From Eubacterium plexicaudatum ASF492 (GTDB taxonomy: Bacteria; Bacillota; Clostridia; Lachnospirales; Lachnospiraceae), in assembly GCF_000364225.2 (NCBI RefSeq), contig NZ_AQFT02000001.1, positions 1,984,001 through 2,048,000 of the forward strand: a stretch of 64,000 bases of DNA, in the 5' to 3' direction. Under the pieces are notes generated by a model. The model was not told the origin of the DNA and did no database searches. It worked only from the letters and a program-made list of their open reading frames with translations. Shown in pieces: positions 29,159 to 39,596 of the stretch; position 1 is the stretch's first letter, and every line of letters starts with the position of its first letter. The position numbers and the translations under genes are program-made.

Positions 29159-30680
29159 TTTTTCTCTCCTGTGCATAAATATTTTTTATCCAAATGCCGA
29201 AGAAGCATCCAATTTCCATAAAACATGCCGAACAAATATACCGGATAAAAATACATAAATTCCATACCAGGCATTGTTAAAATAACAACTGCCGCATAGA
29301 GCCATATACCGATCAAAAATATAAGCTCGTCCCATTTTCTTTTTTTGCCCATACTGCAAATTCCTATCCATACAAAACAGGCAGGTAAAAATAATCCGGT
29401 ACATATTTGCCTCACAAACGGATTACAGTTTTTCAAAGATAAGCAATCTAATATATTCGTTCTTAAATTGCTGTTTTTCACATGAAATCCATTAAAATGT
29501 TTTACATAGACATAAGGTTCTTTCTCATCATCTGCAAATGCTGACTGTGTGTTATTACACAGTATCAAGGATGTCTGTTTCATTGTATGAATAAAAGTAG
29601 TTTTCCTCTCATTCAGAAATACAAGCGGATATTTCACGATTAACCGTAAATATGCTTTTATAAAATCAGGCGCTATTGCCGGCTTATCGTTTCGAAATAA
29701 TTCCTCATAATGAGCAAAAAAAACACCCATTCCTGACCCACTGTTATGCAGCAAAACATCTACATCTATGGTATCATCCATATCCTCTAATAACTCGCTT
29801 TCCCTTCCTGCCATATGATATTCTTTCTGAGCTAATTCCTTCATCGGATCAAGTACTGCAGTCATCAAATTGTAATCTCCATACGCACCGGAAAAAGAGC
29901 GATTCTGGTATTTTATAATAATTCCGCTTAATGCCACTATAATTGCCATTATCCGGATCTGATTTATTTTACTTTTTCTAATCAGCATGATACCGCCAAT
30001 TACAAACAGCCAAATCATTCCTTCCGAACGCAAAGAGCATATAAGTACCGAACTCGTAATTATTTTATATACCGCTCTTTCTTCATCCATAAAGACAGAC
30101 ACAAAAAGTAAAATTAAAAACCAACCATATATGCTGCACCTTAATGGATAAAAATTATACAATAATACATTTCCGGTACATAGCGATAATAAAATTCCCC
30201 ACACGTATTTCTTATTATTTAGTCTGTCAGAAAATATTCTTAACACATACATCAATATATATAAAATCACTGCCTGAAATAAAATGTATACACCGATTGG
30301 AGATGGAAATAACATAAATGACGCAATATAAAAACATGCTGTAAGCCAATGCTGTGCGGATACAATATAATACCCTGTTACATTCGGAAGCATCCACAAT
30401 TCATCACCACACCAATTTCCCGGATATATCAATCGAAACACAATTATATTAATGAATGAATATGTTATCAATATCATAAAAATCCGTTTACTATTTTTAT
30501 GATAAAATACTTTTTTCAGTTCTTTTATAAAAGAAATAGAAAAAGAACTAATGCTATTTTTACCCCCCACACGATATAATTTGTATTTCCGGTTAACATT
30601 ACATTTTCTGAAAAAAAGGTATACATAAGCAGAATTCCTGCGATAACATATTCTACTTGAACCTTTCTATATTTTGCCAT
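29155..30680 (-). CDS. Multi-pass membrane protein, GT-C-like (DUF6020-type), frameshifted
   Basis: Restored to about 507 residues with roughly 11-12 membrane helices. The first extracellular loop has YPGNWCGDELWML, the acidic motif position typical of GT-C enzymes and DUF6020 proteins (PG...D). The frame breaks at four T near the N-terminus (plus-strand A 30529-30532); an added base joins helix two (VKIALVLFLFLF) to IKELKKVFYHKN. The start at 30680 has GGAGG 8 nt upstream. Likely a polyprenyl-phosphate-sugar dependent transferase; the acceptor is unknown. Confidence 0.7.
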
Positions 30681-30738
30681 TTTACGATCCTCCATTCGGA
30701 AAATAGCCGTATCAAACCAAAAGCTTTTTTCGTCAATT

Positions 30739-31674
30739 TCATAAATTTTTCTCATTTATTATATAAATAGGTCTTCTTTTTGTTTCCAAATATGTTTTCG
30801 ATAAATATTGTCCTAAAATTCCCATACACAACAGTTGAATTCCACTGAAAAACACAAATATACATACCATTGATGGCCACCCAAATGCCGAACCCCCGAA
30901 CAACATCTGCCTGATAACCACAAAACAAATTACAATAAAAGATATGATACATGCTGCCATCCCAAGCCATGAGGCAAACATTAAAGGCGTTGTTGAAAAT
31001 CCTACAATACCATCAAGTGAATATTTAAGCAGCTTCCAAAAAGACCATTTTGTCTCACCTGCCGCCCGTTTTTTATTTTCATATTCCAGCCATTTTGTTC
31101 GAAATCCAACCCATCCAAAGATCCCTTTTGTAAAACGGTTATACTCTTTCATCGCAAGTATGGCATCTGCCATCTTTCTGTTCATTAACCTGTAGTCTCT
31201 GGCACCATCCACAATATCTATTTCAGACATCTTGTTCATAATTTTATAAAACAATCTTGCAAAAAAAGATCGAATTGCCGGTTCTCCTTTTCGTGTCACA
31301 CGTCTGGTTGCCACACTGTCATATTTATCGTCTCTAACAAATTGATACATTTCCAACAGTAAAGCTGGCGGATCCTGCAAATCAGCGTCCATCAATACTA
31401 CATAATTCCCTTTCGCAGCTTCCATACCTGCATAAATAGCGGCTTCTTTTCCAAAATTTCTGCTGAAAGAAATATAACGTACGCTATCATCCTTTCCCGC
31501 ATATTCTTTTATAATTTTTAACGTATCATCTCTTGATCCATCATCTACAAATATCATTTCCATATTTATTTTATTTTCTACAAATACATTTGCCACATCT
31601 TTTATTTCTTTATAAAACAACGGCAATGTTTCCTGTTCATTATAGCTTGGAACTATAATCGAAACTAACTCCAT
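30739..31674 (-). CDS. GtrB/DPM1-like family 2 glycosyltransferase with two C-terminal membrane helices
   Basis: A 311-residue enzyme. The GT2 domain has SIIVPSYNEQETLPLF, FVDDGSRDDTL, VVLMDADLQDPPAL and the GtrB-type interface RRVTRKGEPAIRSFFARLFY. Two membrane helices lie at about residues 225-295. Such proteins make undecaprenyl-phosphate-linked glucose (or a related sugar), which a GT-C enzyme then uses. The GT-C-like gene follows directly, so the two form a likely donor/transferase pair. The start at 31674 has AGAGG 10 nt upstream. Confidence 0.9.
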   Translation of the reverse strand: MELVSIIVPSYNEQETLPLFYKEIKDVANVFVENKINMEMIFVDDGSRDDTLKIIKEYAGKDDSVRYISFSRNFGKEAAIYAGMEAAKGNYVVLMDADLQDPPALLLEMYQFVRDDKYDSVATRRVTRKGEPAIRSFFARLFYKIMNKMSEIDIVDGARDYRLMNRKMADAILAMKEYNRFTKGIFGWVGFRTKWLEYENKKRAAGETKWSFWKLLKYSLDGIVGFSTTPLMFASWLGMAACIISFIVICFVVIRQMLFGGSAFGWPSMVCIFVFFSGIQLLCMGILGQYLSKTYLETKRRPIYIINEKNL

Positions 31675-31723
31675 TTGTAAATAACCTCTTTTCATCATTT
31701 CGCATTTTATCCGATTTTCCATA

Positions 31724-32890
31724 CTAATAGCTTGTAAAATTTCCGATCATTTCAAAAACTTCATTCCAGGTCCTTGAATAAATCACATCATTAAATAGAG
31801 ACAGTTCAAAACCACTCATCCCTACTATTGCTAACGTATATATTATAAAACACATAATTTCATATTTATTGAGTTGGTAGTCATTCAAATACGTTTTAAT
31901 ATATACAATGTCAGAAAAAGTACTTGCATATAAATGCAAAAATAATATCTGGATAAATCCCATGCTAAAATAACGATACTATAGTTGAACAAACCACATA
32001 AGCCGGAAAGTGTAAAATATGCAACTGCAATCCGTTTATTAATTTTATAGACAAGAAAAGCAATGATGCAAACCAAAATGAGCGGTAAAATAATACATTC
32101 AATCGGGATTTCATGTAAAGTTCTACCCCATATATCTTTATTGGAACGGTCATTCCAAAAATATTGATAAATATCATGTACATAAAAATCAGCTCGTTCC
32201 AGATCATATGTCTGTATTCGATCCACAAGTTCTTTTGGAACTTTTATTTATATACAAGAAGACTGTATATTACGGTTGGTATATAAGATGCAAACAATCC
32301 GGCAAATTTTCGATAAAACTCCTTATCATACCCCCCCCGATAATTTCCAGCAGTACAATGGAAAACATAAATGGCACAATTAAAAACAAATTTGTTTCAC
32401 TGATCATTACAGAAATAAAAGAAAATACAGACGATAGCAAACAGGTCGTCTTCCAATCTTTTTTCCGTACAAAAGCAATTAAAATTATGCCGAATACATA
32501 TCCATATTGTTCAAAATAACCTGCCTCATGAATGTAGTATTTTGCATAGGGACTAAGAGCTAAAGTCAGAAACACAAAAAAATACAACGTCTTCTCTTTT
32601 ACTGCAACCTCAACAACAATGTTATATAAAATATATAAAATAAAGACAAAGCAAACTGTTAAAATCAAAATATATAGAAATTTTCTTTTGTATATATACT
32701 CTCCAACAAAAATCTCTGCTATGCTGCTCACGAATGTTCGTGGTATAAACCCAAATTTAGAAGTTACAATATGATTCGACATAACATATAAAGATGGCCA
32801 TCGAAACCCCATCATACTATGCCAAATGTATACATATGCCAAAATTACTGCACTGATTTTCATTCCTGTCGAAAAAACTTTCTGTTTCAT
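31724..32890 (-). CDS. Multi-pass membrane protein of unknown function, three frameshifts
   Basis: Reading through three breaks gives a protein of about 389 residues with around ten membrane helices. Breaks lie at G8 (plus-strand C 32331-32338), A3 (plus-strand T 32247-32249) and A4 (plus-strand T 31894-31897). After correction the reading runs KEFYRKFAGLFASYIPTVIY, then VPKELVDRIQTYDLERADFY, then ILKTYLNDYQLNKYEIM without gaps. The pattern (long loops between helices, aromatic belts) resembles glycan polymerases or GT-C enzymes, but no family is recognised. It sits beside another unknown membrane protein in the glycan locus. Confidence 0.6.
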
Positions 32891-32920
32891 TTTCTCTCCT
32901 TTATTCTATTCATATCAGTT

Positions 32921-34243
32921 CTACGTATCTTTACTCATTCTTAATGAAGTTAAATAAGCCATAGTAAAACTTATCACCGTCATACACTGATATCTGTATT
33001 CAATCCAGTAATGAACAAATGTGTGGATATGCATGATCATATAATAAACATAAGGCATCATGCCTATGATTATAAACAAAAGTGAAATATACATCTGTGC
33101 TACCGGTTTATGTTTTTTCACAAATAACACTACCAATGTCGTTATCAATAACAGCATAAATAATGGGTACACCGCAAATCCTACTTCATTTTTTATCCAT
33201 TGAAATACCTGAACCGGAAGCATTTTATTAAAATTAAGTTCCAATGCGCTTTTTATATATCCAAGCTTACTATCCGGTCCCCAGGACACGGTTCCGCCTC
33301 CAACATTTTTCATTTCTGACAGCACATTTGCAAACACATTTTGTTTCAGAACAATACTTGCAAATACCCATTTTAAACTCCAAAAACCAATATAACCTGT
33401 CAGCCAGCCGGATGCTATTTTCATCAGCTGTATGGCTCCGGAACAAAAACTGTCAATCGTATGATTGTGATATAGCATCATAATCATAACGGTCGTAACC
33501 AGTCCATACGATACAAAAGGCGTCAGAAACAAATCAAAATACGCCGTTAAGCATCCTACAACAAACAAATCCACAAAAGCATCCACATGATGTTTGTTTT
33601 TACCGACAATGTAATAAATCGAAAAGAAAGATACATAAAAAACGTTTGCAATATTCATGGACAGTGCAATCGTAGAAGGAAAAAACAGCAGTACAGCCAG
33701 CACAAAAACATATGCAAATTGTTTTCCAACTCTTTCCTTTAGTTTAACCCCAACCAAAAATAACAGTGCCAATAACAGGACACTGCTTAGCGCCCGAATT
33801 TGTGAAAGATTAAAAAAATACAGCAATATTCTGATAATACCTGCAGCGCCAAACCATTGTCTGCCATACATAACCGTATCACTGCTGCCTTCGTCCGCTA
33901 TTTGATTCCCCAACTGTTCAATCGGATTACCCCCCTTATTTCCATAAAAATCTCCGGCCACATATTTAAGCGCATTTTGCGGCCGAACCGTATATGCAAC
34001 ATTCAGATATATGGCATCCGTATGATTGTCCAGCTGCTGCTTTAAATAAATATCATCTGTTAAATAGGATGTCTGGGGATATACTCCTTCTTCCTTTAGC
34101 ATCTTATATGATTCCGATATGTGATTTCTCACTCTGTCTTTTGGCAAAGAAAATGCTATGAACTTGATTCCGATTGCAAAACAAAAAATAATCAATCCTA
34201 TTTTCAAACATCGTTTCACATAGTTCCTATTACTTTTCAACAC
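32921..34243 (-). CDS. Multi-pass membrane protein of unknown function (glycan locus)
   Basis: A 440-residue protein with an N-terminal anchor, an extracellular loop of about 95 residues (35-130, containing WFGAAGIIRI near its end) and about nine further helices. It starts at GTG, overlapping the wecB stop by 7 bases. Possible roles are Wzy-like polymerase, GT-C enzyme or sugar-modifying enzyme. No motif lets me choose, although an ABC-export locus does not normally need Wzy. Confidence 0.6.
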   Translation of the reverse strand: MLKSNRNYVKRCLKIGLIIFCFAIGIKFIAFSLPKDRVRNHISESYKMLKEEGVYPQTSYLTDDIYLKQQLDNHTDAIYLNVAYTVRPQNALKYVAGDFYGNKGGNPIEQLGNQIADEGSSDTVMYGRQWFGAAGIIRILLYFFNLSQIRALSSVLLLALLFLVGVKLKERVGKQFAYVFVLAVLLFFPSTIALSMNIANVFYVSFFSIYYIVGKNKHHVDAFVDLFVVGCLTAYFDLFLTPFVSYGLVTTVMIMMLYHNHTIDSFCSGAIQLMKIASGWLTGYIGFWSLKWVFASIVLKQNVFANVLSEMKNVGGGTVSWGPDSKLGYIKSALELNFNKMLPVQVFQWIKNEVGFAVYPLFMLLLITTLVVLFVKKHKPVAQMYISLLFIIIGMMPYVYYMIMHIHTFVHYWIEYRYQCMTVISFTMAYLTSLRMSKDT

Positions 34244-35346
34244 CCTTTCTTATCCTCCACACAAACGATATCCGCAATCCTGCCGCAAGCATTTCCATCA
34301 CCATAAGGATTCGATGCCCGGCTCATTTTTTCATATAAATGTTTGTCATCTAACAGCAACTGAAAATTTCTGTAAATACCATCCTCCTGCGTCCCAACCA
34401 GTTTCAGCGTCCCTGCTTCAATCCCTTCCGGCCTTTCTGTCGTATTCCGCATAACAAGCACCGGTTTTCCAAGTGAAGGCGCTTCTTCCTGAATCCCTCC
34501 GCTGTCTGTTAAAATCAAATACGCATTCGCCAGTAAATTGTGAAAGTCTGCCACATGCATTGGTTCAATCAGACGAATTCTCCTATGACTTCCGAATACT
34601 TCCGCCGCTGCGCTTCTTACTGCCGGATTTTTGTGAATCGGATAGACCACTTTGATGTCTTCCTTTTCATCCAGAATCCGTCTGATAGCACGAAACATAT
34701 GTAACAGCGGTTCTCCCAGATTTTCCCTTCTGTGCGCTGTCAGCACAATCAGTCGATAACCTTGCGCCCATGCTAAGACGGGATGTTCATATCCGTCACG
34801 TACCGTCGTCTTTAACGCATCAATCGCCGTATTCCCTGTTACAAAAATATGTTCTTCTTTTTTTCCCTCTTTTAATAAATTATTTTTTGCCAGTTGTGTC
34901 GGCGCAAAATGATACTTTGCCAGAATGCTTATCGCCTGCCTGTTAAACTCTTCCGGATATGGAGAATAAATATCATACGTTCGAAGCCCTGCCTCCACAT
35001 GCCCGATTTCAATCTGTTTATAAAAACAGGCCAAAGCTGTCACAAAAGTCGTAGAAGTATCGCCGTGTATCAGTACAAGATCCGGTCTTTCGATTTCCAG
35101 AACCTGTCCGATTTTATTTAAAATATTTACCGTAACATCAAATAACGTCTGCCTATCCTGCATAACTGCCAGATCATAATCCGGCTCCACCCGGAAAATA
35201 TCCAATACCTGCCGGAGCATTTCCCGATGCTGTCCTGTAACGCATACGATCACCGACAGATTTTTCCTTTGCCGAAGCTCTTTTACTAACGGACACATTT
35301 TAATTGCTTCCGGTCTTGTCCCAAAAACCAGCATTACCTTTTTCAT
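34237..35346 (-). CDS. wecB: UDP-N-acetylglucosamine 2-epimerase (non-hydrolysing)
   Basis: A 369-residue enzyme interconverting UDP-GlcNAc and UDP-ManNAc. The family marks are VFGTRPEAIKMCPLV at the N-terminus, VTGQHREML, HVEAGLRTYD, LTAHRRENLGEPL, and the UDP-binding SGGIQEEAPSLGKPVLVMRNTTERPE region (whole stretch near residues 280-305). It starts right after the upstream GT2 gene. UDP-ManNAc can feed the capsule or, after hydrolysis, the NeuB-like enzyme; no hydrolysing NeuC-type gene is seen here. Confidence 0.96.
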   Translation of the reverse strand: MKKVMLVFGTRPEAIKMCPLVKELRQRKNLSVIVCVTGQHREMLRQVLDIFRVEPDYDLAVMQDRQTLFDVTVNILNKIGQVLEIERPDLVLIHGDTSTTFVTALACFYKQIEIGHVEAGLRTYDIYSPYPEEFNRQAISILAKYHFAPTQLAKNNLLKEGKKEEHIFVTGNTAIDALKTTVRDGYEHPVLAWAQGYRLIVLTAHRRENLGEPLLHMFRAIRRILDEKEDIKVVYPIHKNPAVRSAAAEVFGSHRRIRLIEPMHVADFHNLLANAYLILTDSGGIQEEAPSLGKPVLVMRNTTERPEGIEAGTLKLVGTQEDGIYRNFQLLLDDKHLYEKMSRASNPYGDGNACGRIADIVCVEDKKGC

Positions 35347-36311
35347 TTAGTAATTCTCCCACTCATGTATAAATTGTTCATACGATCCGCACAAAGTTTC
35401 ATATAATTTTTTATATCGTTCTGAAATATTCCATAATAAAATCTGACTGCGGTCATTTCGTACAAATTCCAGCAGCTGTTCTACCCTGTCATCTAAAATT
35501 TCCGCTCTTTTACACTTGTATAAACGGTCAAACACAAAATAACAATATACATTTTCAATATTATGTATTAACTGTTCATTCATCTTTTTTTCGATTGCAA
35601 AATCTACTCGTTCCCGTAACGCATAACATCCGTCCAATATCGTTGACGAAACTTTTCCTGTAATGCTTCCATCCCGTTCACGCACATAATTGTATTTTGA
35701 TAAATCAATGTATGCTAATTTTTTTGCTGAGAAAAAAGCCTGATGCGTAAAAAATTCATCCTCATGGTATCGTCCTATCTGATACCGTTTCCCATCTTCA
35801 AAGATACTTTTTTTGTATAATTTATTCCATGCAACAGATTTAAAATATCTCCAGTCCAGCTGAGACTGCATCGCAAACGCCGCATCACCGATTACCAGTT
35901 CCCCCGTATTCGAAGTTTCTTCTTCCACATGATCTGTGAAAACATTCCGGTAACTGCATTCAACAATATCCGCATGTTCACATTCCGCTATACGCACTAA
36001 TAATTCCAATGTATCCGGGTCAATCCAGTCGTCGCTGTCAACAAAAAAAGAAAATCTCCGTGCGCATAATCAATCCCTGCATTCCGCGCACTTGATAATC
36101 CGCCGTTTTCCTTATGTATTACCTGAATTCTTGCATCCAGTTTCTTTATTTTATCGCACAGCAATCCACTCAAATCCGTAGAGCCGTCATCTATTAACAC
36201 GATCTCCAGATGTTCATAAGTCTGTTTTCGTATGGACATTACACATTTTCCAACATATTCCTGAACGTTAAACACGGGTACAATCACTGAGATTAACGGG
36301 GTTTTCTTCAT
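35347..36311 (-). CDS. Family 2 glycosyltransferase, frameshifted
   Basis: Restored to about 321 residues. It opens LISVIVPVFNVQEYVGKCV and has VLIDDGSTDLSG and GGLSSARNAGIDYAHGDF. The DxD region appears only after adding one base to seven T (plus-strand A 36043-36049), giving FLFFVDSDDWIDPDTLELL. The C-terminal part has HEDEFFTHQAFFSAKK, as in capsule GT2 enzymes such as EpsJ-type. It makes one linkage of the repeat unit; the sugar is unknown. Confidence 0.88.
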
Positions 36312-36340
36312 GGTATTATTGCATTCCTTTCAAACACGAT

Positions 36341-38767
36341 CTAAACAAGACAACTGAACAAATCTCTGTTTAAATCTACTTTTTCCTTATCTCTGAAATC
36401 CGCTCTGACGATATCCAGCAGTTTCCTGCTGCATCTGATCTTAGCTGCTGTCCAGCTGTCATCCGGTTTTTCTGTCAGAAATTCTTCCATTTGCCGAATC
36501 TCACCGGCTATCACTTCCGGCCAGATATTATATGGCAGCACATCGCTAATTTTCAGCATATACTCACAATACTGTCTTAACCACAGATGCATCTCCAGCT
36601 GTTTTTCCTCTATAGCTTCCATACTGCGGTATACGGTGCATGCTTTTGACAAGTAGATCATAATTCCTGCATTGTACAGAGCCATTGCCATTCCAAAACA
36701 GATGCGGTCACAAAAATATGTCTGTTCTTCTCTTTGTGACAGATCATAAAAGCCGCCTGCCATATTAAAGCAGGAACGCCGTACGGCAAACGAGTAACCA
36801 CTTGGAAGATTCTGATCATGATACTGATACAAATCATCCTGCCTGATCGTATAATTTCCAAGTAGGTGCAGCTGTTCCGGCAAATATGCATCCTGTTTTG
36901 CCGTTACGTTTCCAAATACCGTGCCAATTCGTCTGCTTATCTGAAAAATGTTCAGCAGATTTTTAAAATATCCCTCTGAAAAGCTGCACGTATCCTCTAT
37001 AAACACAAGATACTTTCCAATTGCACGGTCTGCCGCAGCATTTTTCCAGACGGTCTGATTTTGCGTTACGTTCGCGATATATGTATAGTCTGACCCAAGC
37101 TTGCGGCTGCACCTTTTTATATTTTCACAACTGCCTGTAATAAGAATCTGTACATTTTCCTGTTCAATACTTGCAAGGCAGCGTTCCAGATCTGTGTCAT
37201 TCCCATAAAAAGAAATGATCACACTGAAATCAGTGCCTTCCTCTTTATTTATTTCAGCCATTGCAGCTCTTTTTTCCATCTCATATAAAAAACAGTTCCT
37301 GGCTTTACCGTCCAAAAAAGCAAACAATGCCTGCCCATCCTGTATCCCATACCATCCCCTGTATCCTTCCAAACGGTCCGACGGTGACGGCTTCGCTCTG
37401 CACACATATGCATCCCATACATTTATATCCTGCACTTTTTCCGGACGGTCTGTCACCAATACCATATATGTTCCATCCGGTATCGGTACAGGCAGCTCTT
37501 TTTCCGATAACCGTCCGAAATACACAAAGATAAAACGTTCATAGCGATTTGGCGTCTGTTTCGCCGCCTGTTCCATCGTCAGTAACCTATGTCCGGACTT
37601 TTTGATCGTATTTAAAAATTCCTGATACTGCAAAAGTGCGGGAGTATCACACAGAACAATCCATGCGATATCTTTCTGATTATAATTTCTTCTGAATTCG
37701 TCCCACAGCATCTGCTTAAATCTGTTTTCCGTAATCTTCAACTCTTTATCTTTGGATGTCAAAGATTTCGAATGCAGACGGTAAGAGTATTCCGGCCGAT
37801 CAAACGACGTGTGCCGCAATACGAACAATTCGTTGATTTTCATCCAGTAATCATAATCTTCAATTCCAAATTTAAAAGCAGAATAATCTTCTGCCACATG
37901 TGCAACAGCTGCACGATACATAAACGCAGCTCCGATATAATTATTGGCATAAGTATTCAGTTCCAGGCAGCATTTCGGCAGTATCGCATATTCCGGCGGC
38001 TGCCCTTCTTCCCGGTACCATGCAAAATCCGTATGCGGAGCGCCTGTTTCGTTGATTAAACGCAGGTTCCCATAAATCATGTCCGTATGATCATATTTTT
38101 GCAGATCGGATACGAATTTTTCTATGAATTGCGGATGCATGATATTGTCCGCACTTGTCCACGTATAATATTCTCCCCTCGCGGTACGAAACCCGTTTGA
38201 CAATGCACGCGGCAGTTTTTGATTTTCCTGATGAAGCACCTGTATTCGACTGTCCATTGCCGCATACCGATCAACGATCTGCGGTGTACGATCTGTGGAA
38301 CCATCGTCTACAATAATCAGCTCAAAATGCTCATACGTCTGAGAAAGAACGCTCTCTATCGAATCTTCCACATAATCTTCTCCGTTATAGACAGGCAGTA
38401 TCACGGATACAAGACCTGTTACACAGGGAATACAAATCTCCTTTATATTGATCCGGCATCCACGATTTCTGGCTCTTTTATATCTGATAAAACGATATTC
38501 ATACGCGTTCAGCATATATCCATAATCAAACTCTTTTTCATATTCCGGTATATTCTGTTCTTCCTTTTCTTCCGGATTTCCGTAGCGCAGATATTGATAG
38601 ATTTTATAAAACACAGTCTTTTTTGCCTTTGCCCGAAAATGCATTGTCCGCCTGTAATATGGATCTGATAAAATTCCTTCTCTTTCCTTTACAAGTTCAT
38701 TCACTCTGTTTTGCAGTTCTTCATTTGATTTTTTCAGTTCCTGATACGTATCAATCAGTGTCGCCAT
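36341..38767 (-). CDS. Large capsule glycosyltransferase with GT2 domain and second GT-like half
   Basis: An 808-residue protein. Residues 1-35 form a coiled coil. A full GT2 domain occupies about 115-330 (VSVILPVYNGEDYVEDS, IIVDDGSTDRTPQ, TWTSADNIMHPQF, GIEDYDYWMK). The second half (from DFSVIISFYGNDTDLERCL, about 510-700) repeats a degenerate GT2 pattern (GKYLVFIEDTCSF), lacking a clean DxD. It may be bifunctional, or use the second half for acceptor binding. It lies between the Wzt gene and another GT2 in the export cluster. Confidence 0.82.
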   Translation of the reverse strand: MATLIDTYQELKKSNEELQNRVNELVKEREGILSDPYYRRTMHFRAKAKKTVFYKIYQYLRYGNPEEKEEQNIPEYEKEFDYGYMLNAYEYRFIRYKRARNRGCRINIKEICIPCVTGLVSVILPVYNGEDYVEDSIESVLSQTYEHFELIIVDDGSTDRTPQIVDRYAAMDSRIQVLHQENQKLPRALSNGFRTARGEYYTWTSADNIMHPQFIEKFVSDLQKYDHTDMIYGNLRLINETGAPHTDFAWYREEGQPPEYAILPKCCLELNTYANNYIGAAFMYRAAVAHVAEDYSAFKFGIEDYDYWMKINELFVLRHTSFDRPEYSYRLHSKSLTSKDKELKITENRFKQMLWDEFRRNYNQKDIAWIVLCDTPALLQYQEFLNTIKKSGHRLLTMEQAAKQTPNRYERFIFVYFGRLSEKELPVPIPDGTYMVLVTDRPEKVQDINVWDAYVCRAKPSPSDRLEGYRGWYGIQDGQALFAFLDGKARNCFLYEMEKRAAMAEINKEEGTDFSVIISFYGNDTDLERCLASIEQENVQILITGSCENIKRCSRKLGSDYTYIANVTQNQTVWKNAAADRAIGKYLVFIEDTCSFSEGYFKNLLNIFQISRRIGTVFGNVTAKQDAYLPEQLHLLGNYTIRQDDLYQYHDQNLPSGYSFAVRRSCFNMAGGFYDLSQREEQTYFCDRICFGMAMALYNAGIMIYLSKACTVYRSMEAIEEKQLEMHLWLRQYCEYMLKISDVLPYNIWPEVIAGEIRQMEEFLTEKPDDSWTAAKIRCSRKLLDIVRADFRDKEKVDLNRDLFSCLV

Positions 38768-38812
38768 TTCTCCGTTTACTCCATATTTCTCAGAACATTC
38801 CTGATTATTTTC

Positions 38813-39547
38813 TTACTGTTTTGTATAAGCCTCACACACCGGTACCGCTTCCCCGGACATTACCATACGCCCTTTCTCTATCCAGAGCGCATGATCACAC
38901 AGTTTTTCCACCGATTTCCTCTGATGCGACACATACAGCAATGTCGTTCCTGTTTCCAGCATCTGCATCATCCTTTCTTCGCATTTTTCCTGGAATTTAA
39001 AATCTCCTACAGACAGCACTTCATCACAGATCAGAATATCCGGCTGTACCATCGTAGCTACCGAAAATCCCAGTCTTGCCGCCATACCGGAAGAGTAATT
39101 TTTAATCGGCATATCTAAAAAATCCCACAGTTGGGCAAAATCTATAATTTCTTCAAAATGTTCCCGCATAAATTCTTCCGAATACCCCATCAAAGTTCCA
39201 TTCAGTAAAATATTTTCCCGTGCGGTCAGTTCCCCGTCAAAACCGGCTCCAAGTTCTATTAAAGGCGCAATGCTGCCATCAATGCTTACCGTCCCCTGAT
39301 ATGGTTTTAAAATCCCGCAGATCAGCTTTAGCAATGTGGATTTTCCGGAACCATTCGTCCCTATAATTCCCCATGCTTCGCCCTGTCTGACTTTCAGACT
39401 GATATTCTGCAATGCAAAAAACTCCTGAAACATGAGTTCTTTTCTGACAAGCTTAATCACATATTCTTTTAAATTATTCACCTGCTGGTTTGCCATATTA
39501 AATCGCACGGATGCATTTATTACTTCTACCACCGTCCTGCCGCTCAT
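38813..39547 (-). CDS. ABC transporter ATP-binding protein for polysaccharide export (Wzt/TagH type)
   Basis: A 244-residue ATPase. Walker A is GTNGSGKST, the signature is YSSGMAARLGFS, Walker B is ILICDEVLSVGD, and the H-loop is YVSHQRKSV. It has the extra N-terminal segment NNLKEYVIKLVRKEL typical of polysaccharide ABC exporters. It is short, with no C-terminal carbohydrate-binding domain like that of O9a Wzt. The start at 39547 has AGGAGG 10 nt upstream; the longer open frame upstream overlaps the permease gene and has no such site. It pairs with the Wzm-like permease 49 bp upstream. Confidence 0.93.
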   Translation of the reverse strand: MSGRTVVEVINASVRFNMANQQVNNLKEYVIKLVRKELMFQEFFALQNISLKVRQGEAWGIIGTNGSGKSTLLKLICGILKPYQGTVSIDGSIAPLIELGAGFDGELTARENILLNGTLMGYSEEFMREHFEEIIDFAQLWDFLDMPIKNYSSGMAARLGFSVATMVQPDILICDEVLSVGDFKFQEKCEERMMQMLETGTTLLYVSHQRKSVEKLCDHALWIEKGRMVMSGEAVPVCEAYTKQ

Positions 39548-39596
39548 ATCATCCTTGTCCTCCTGCCTTTTCTCCACGTTATCCGTGCTGCCGGTA

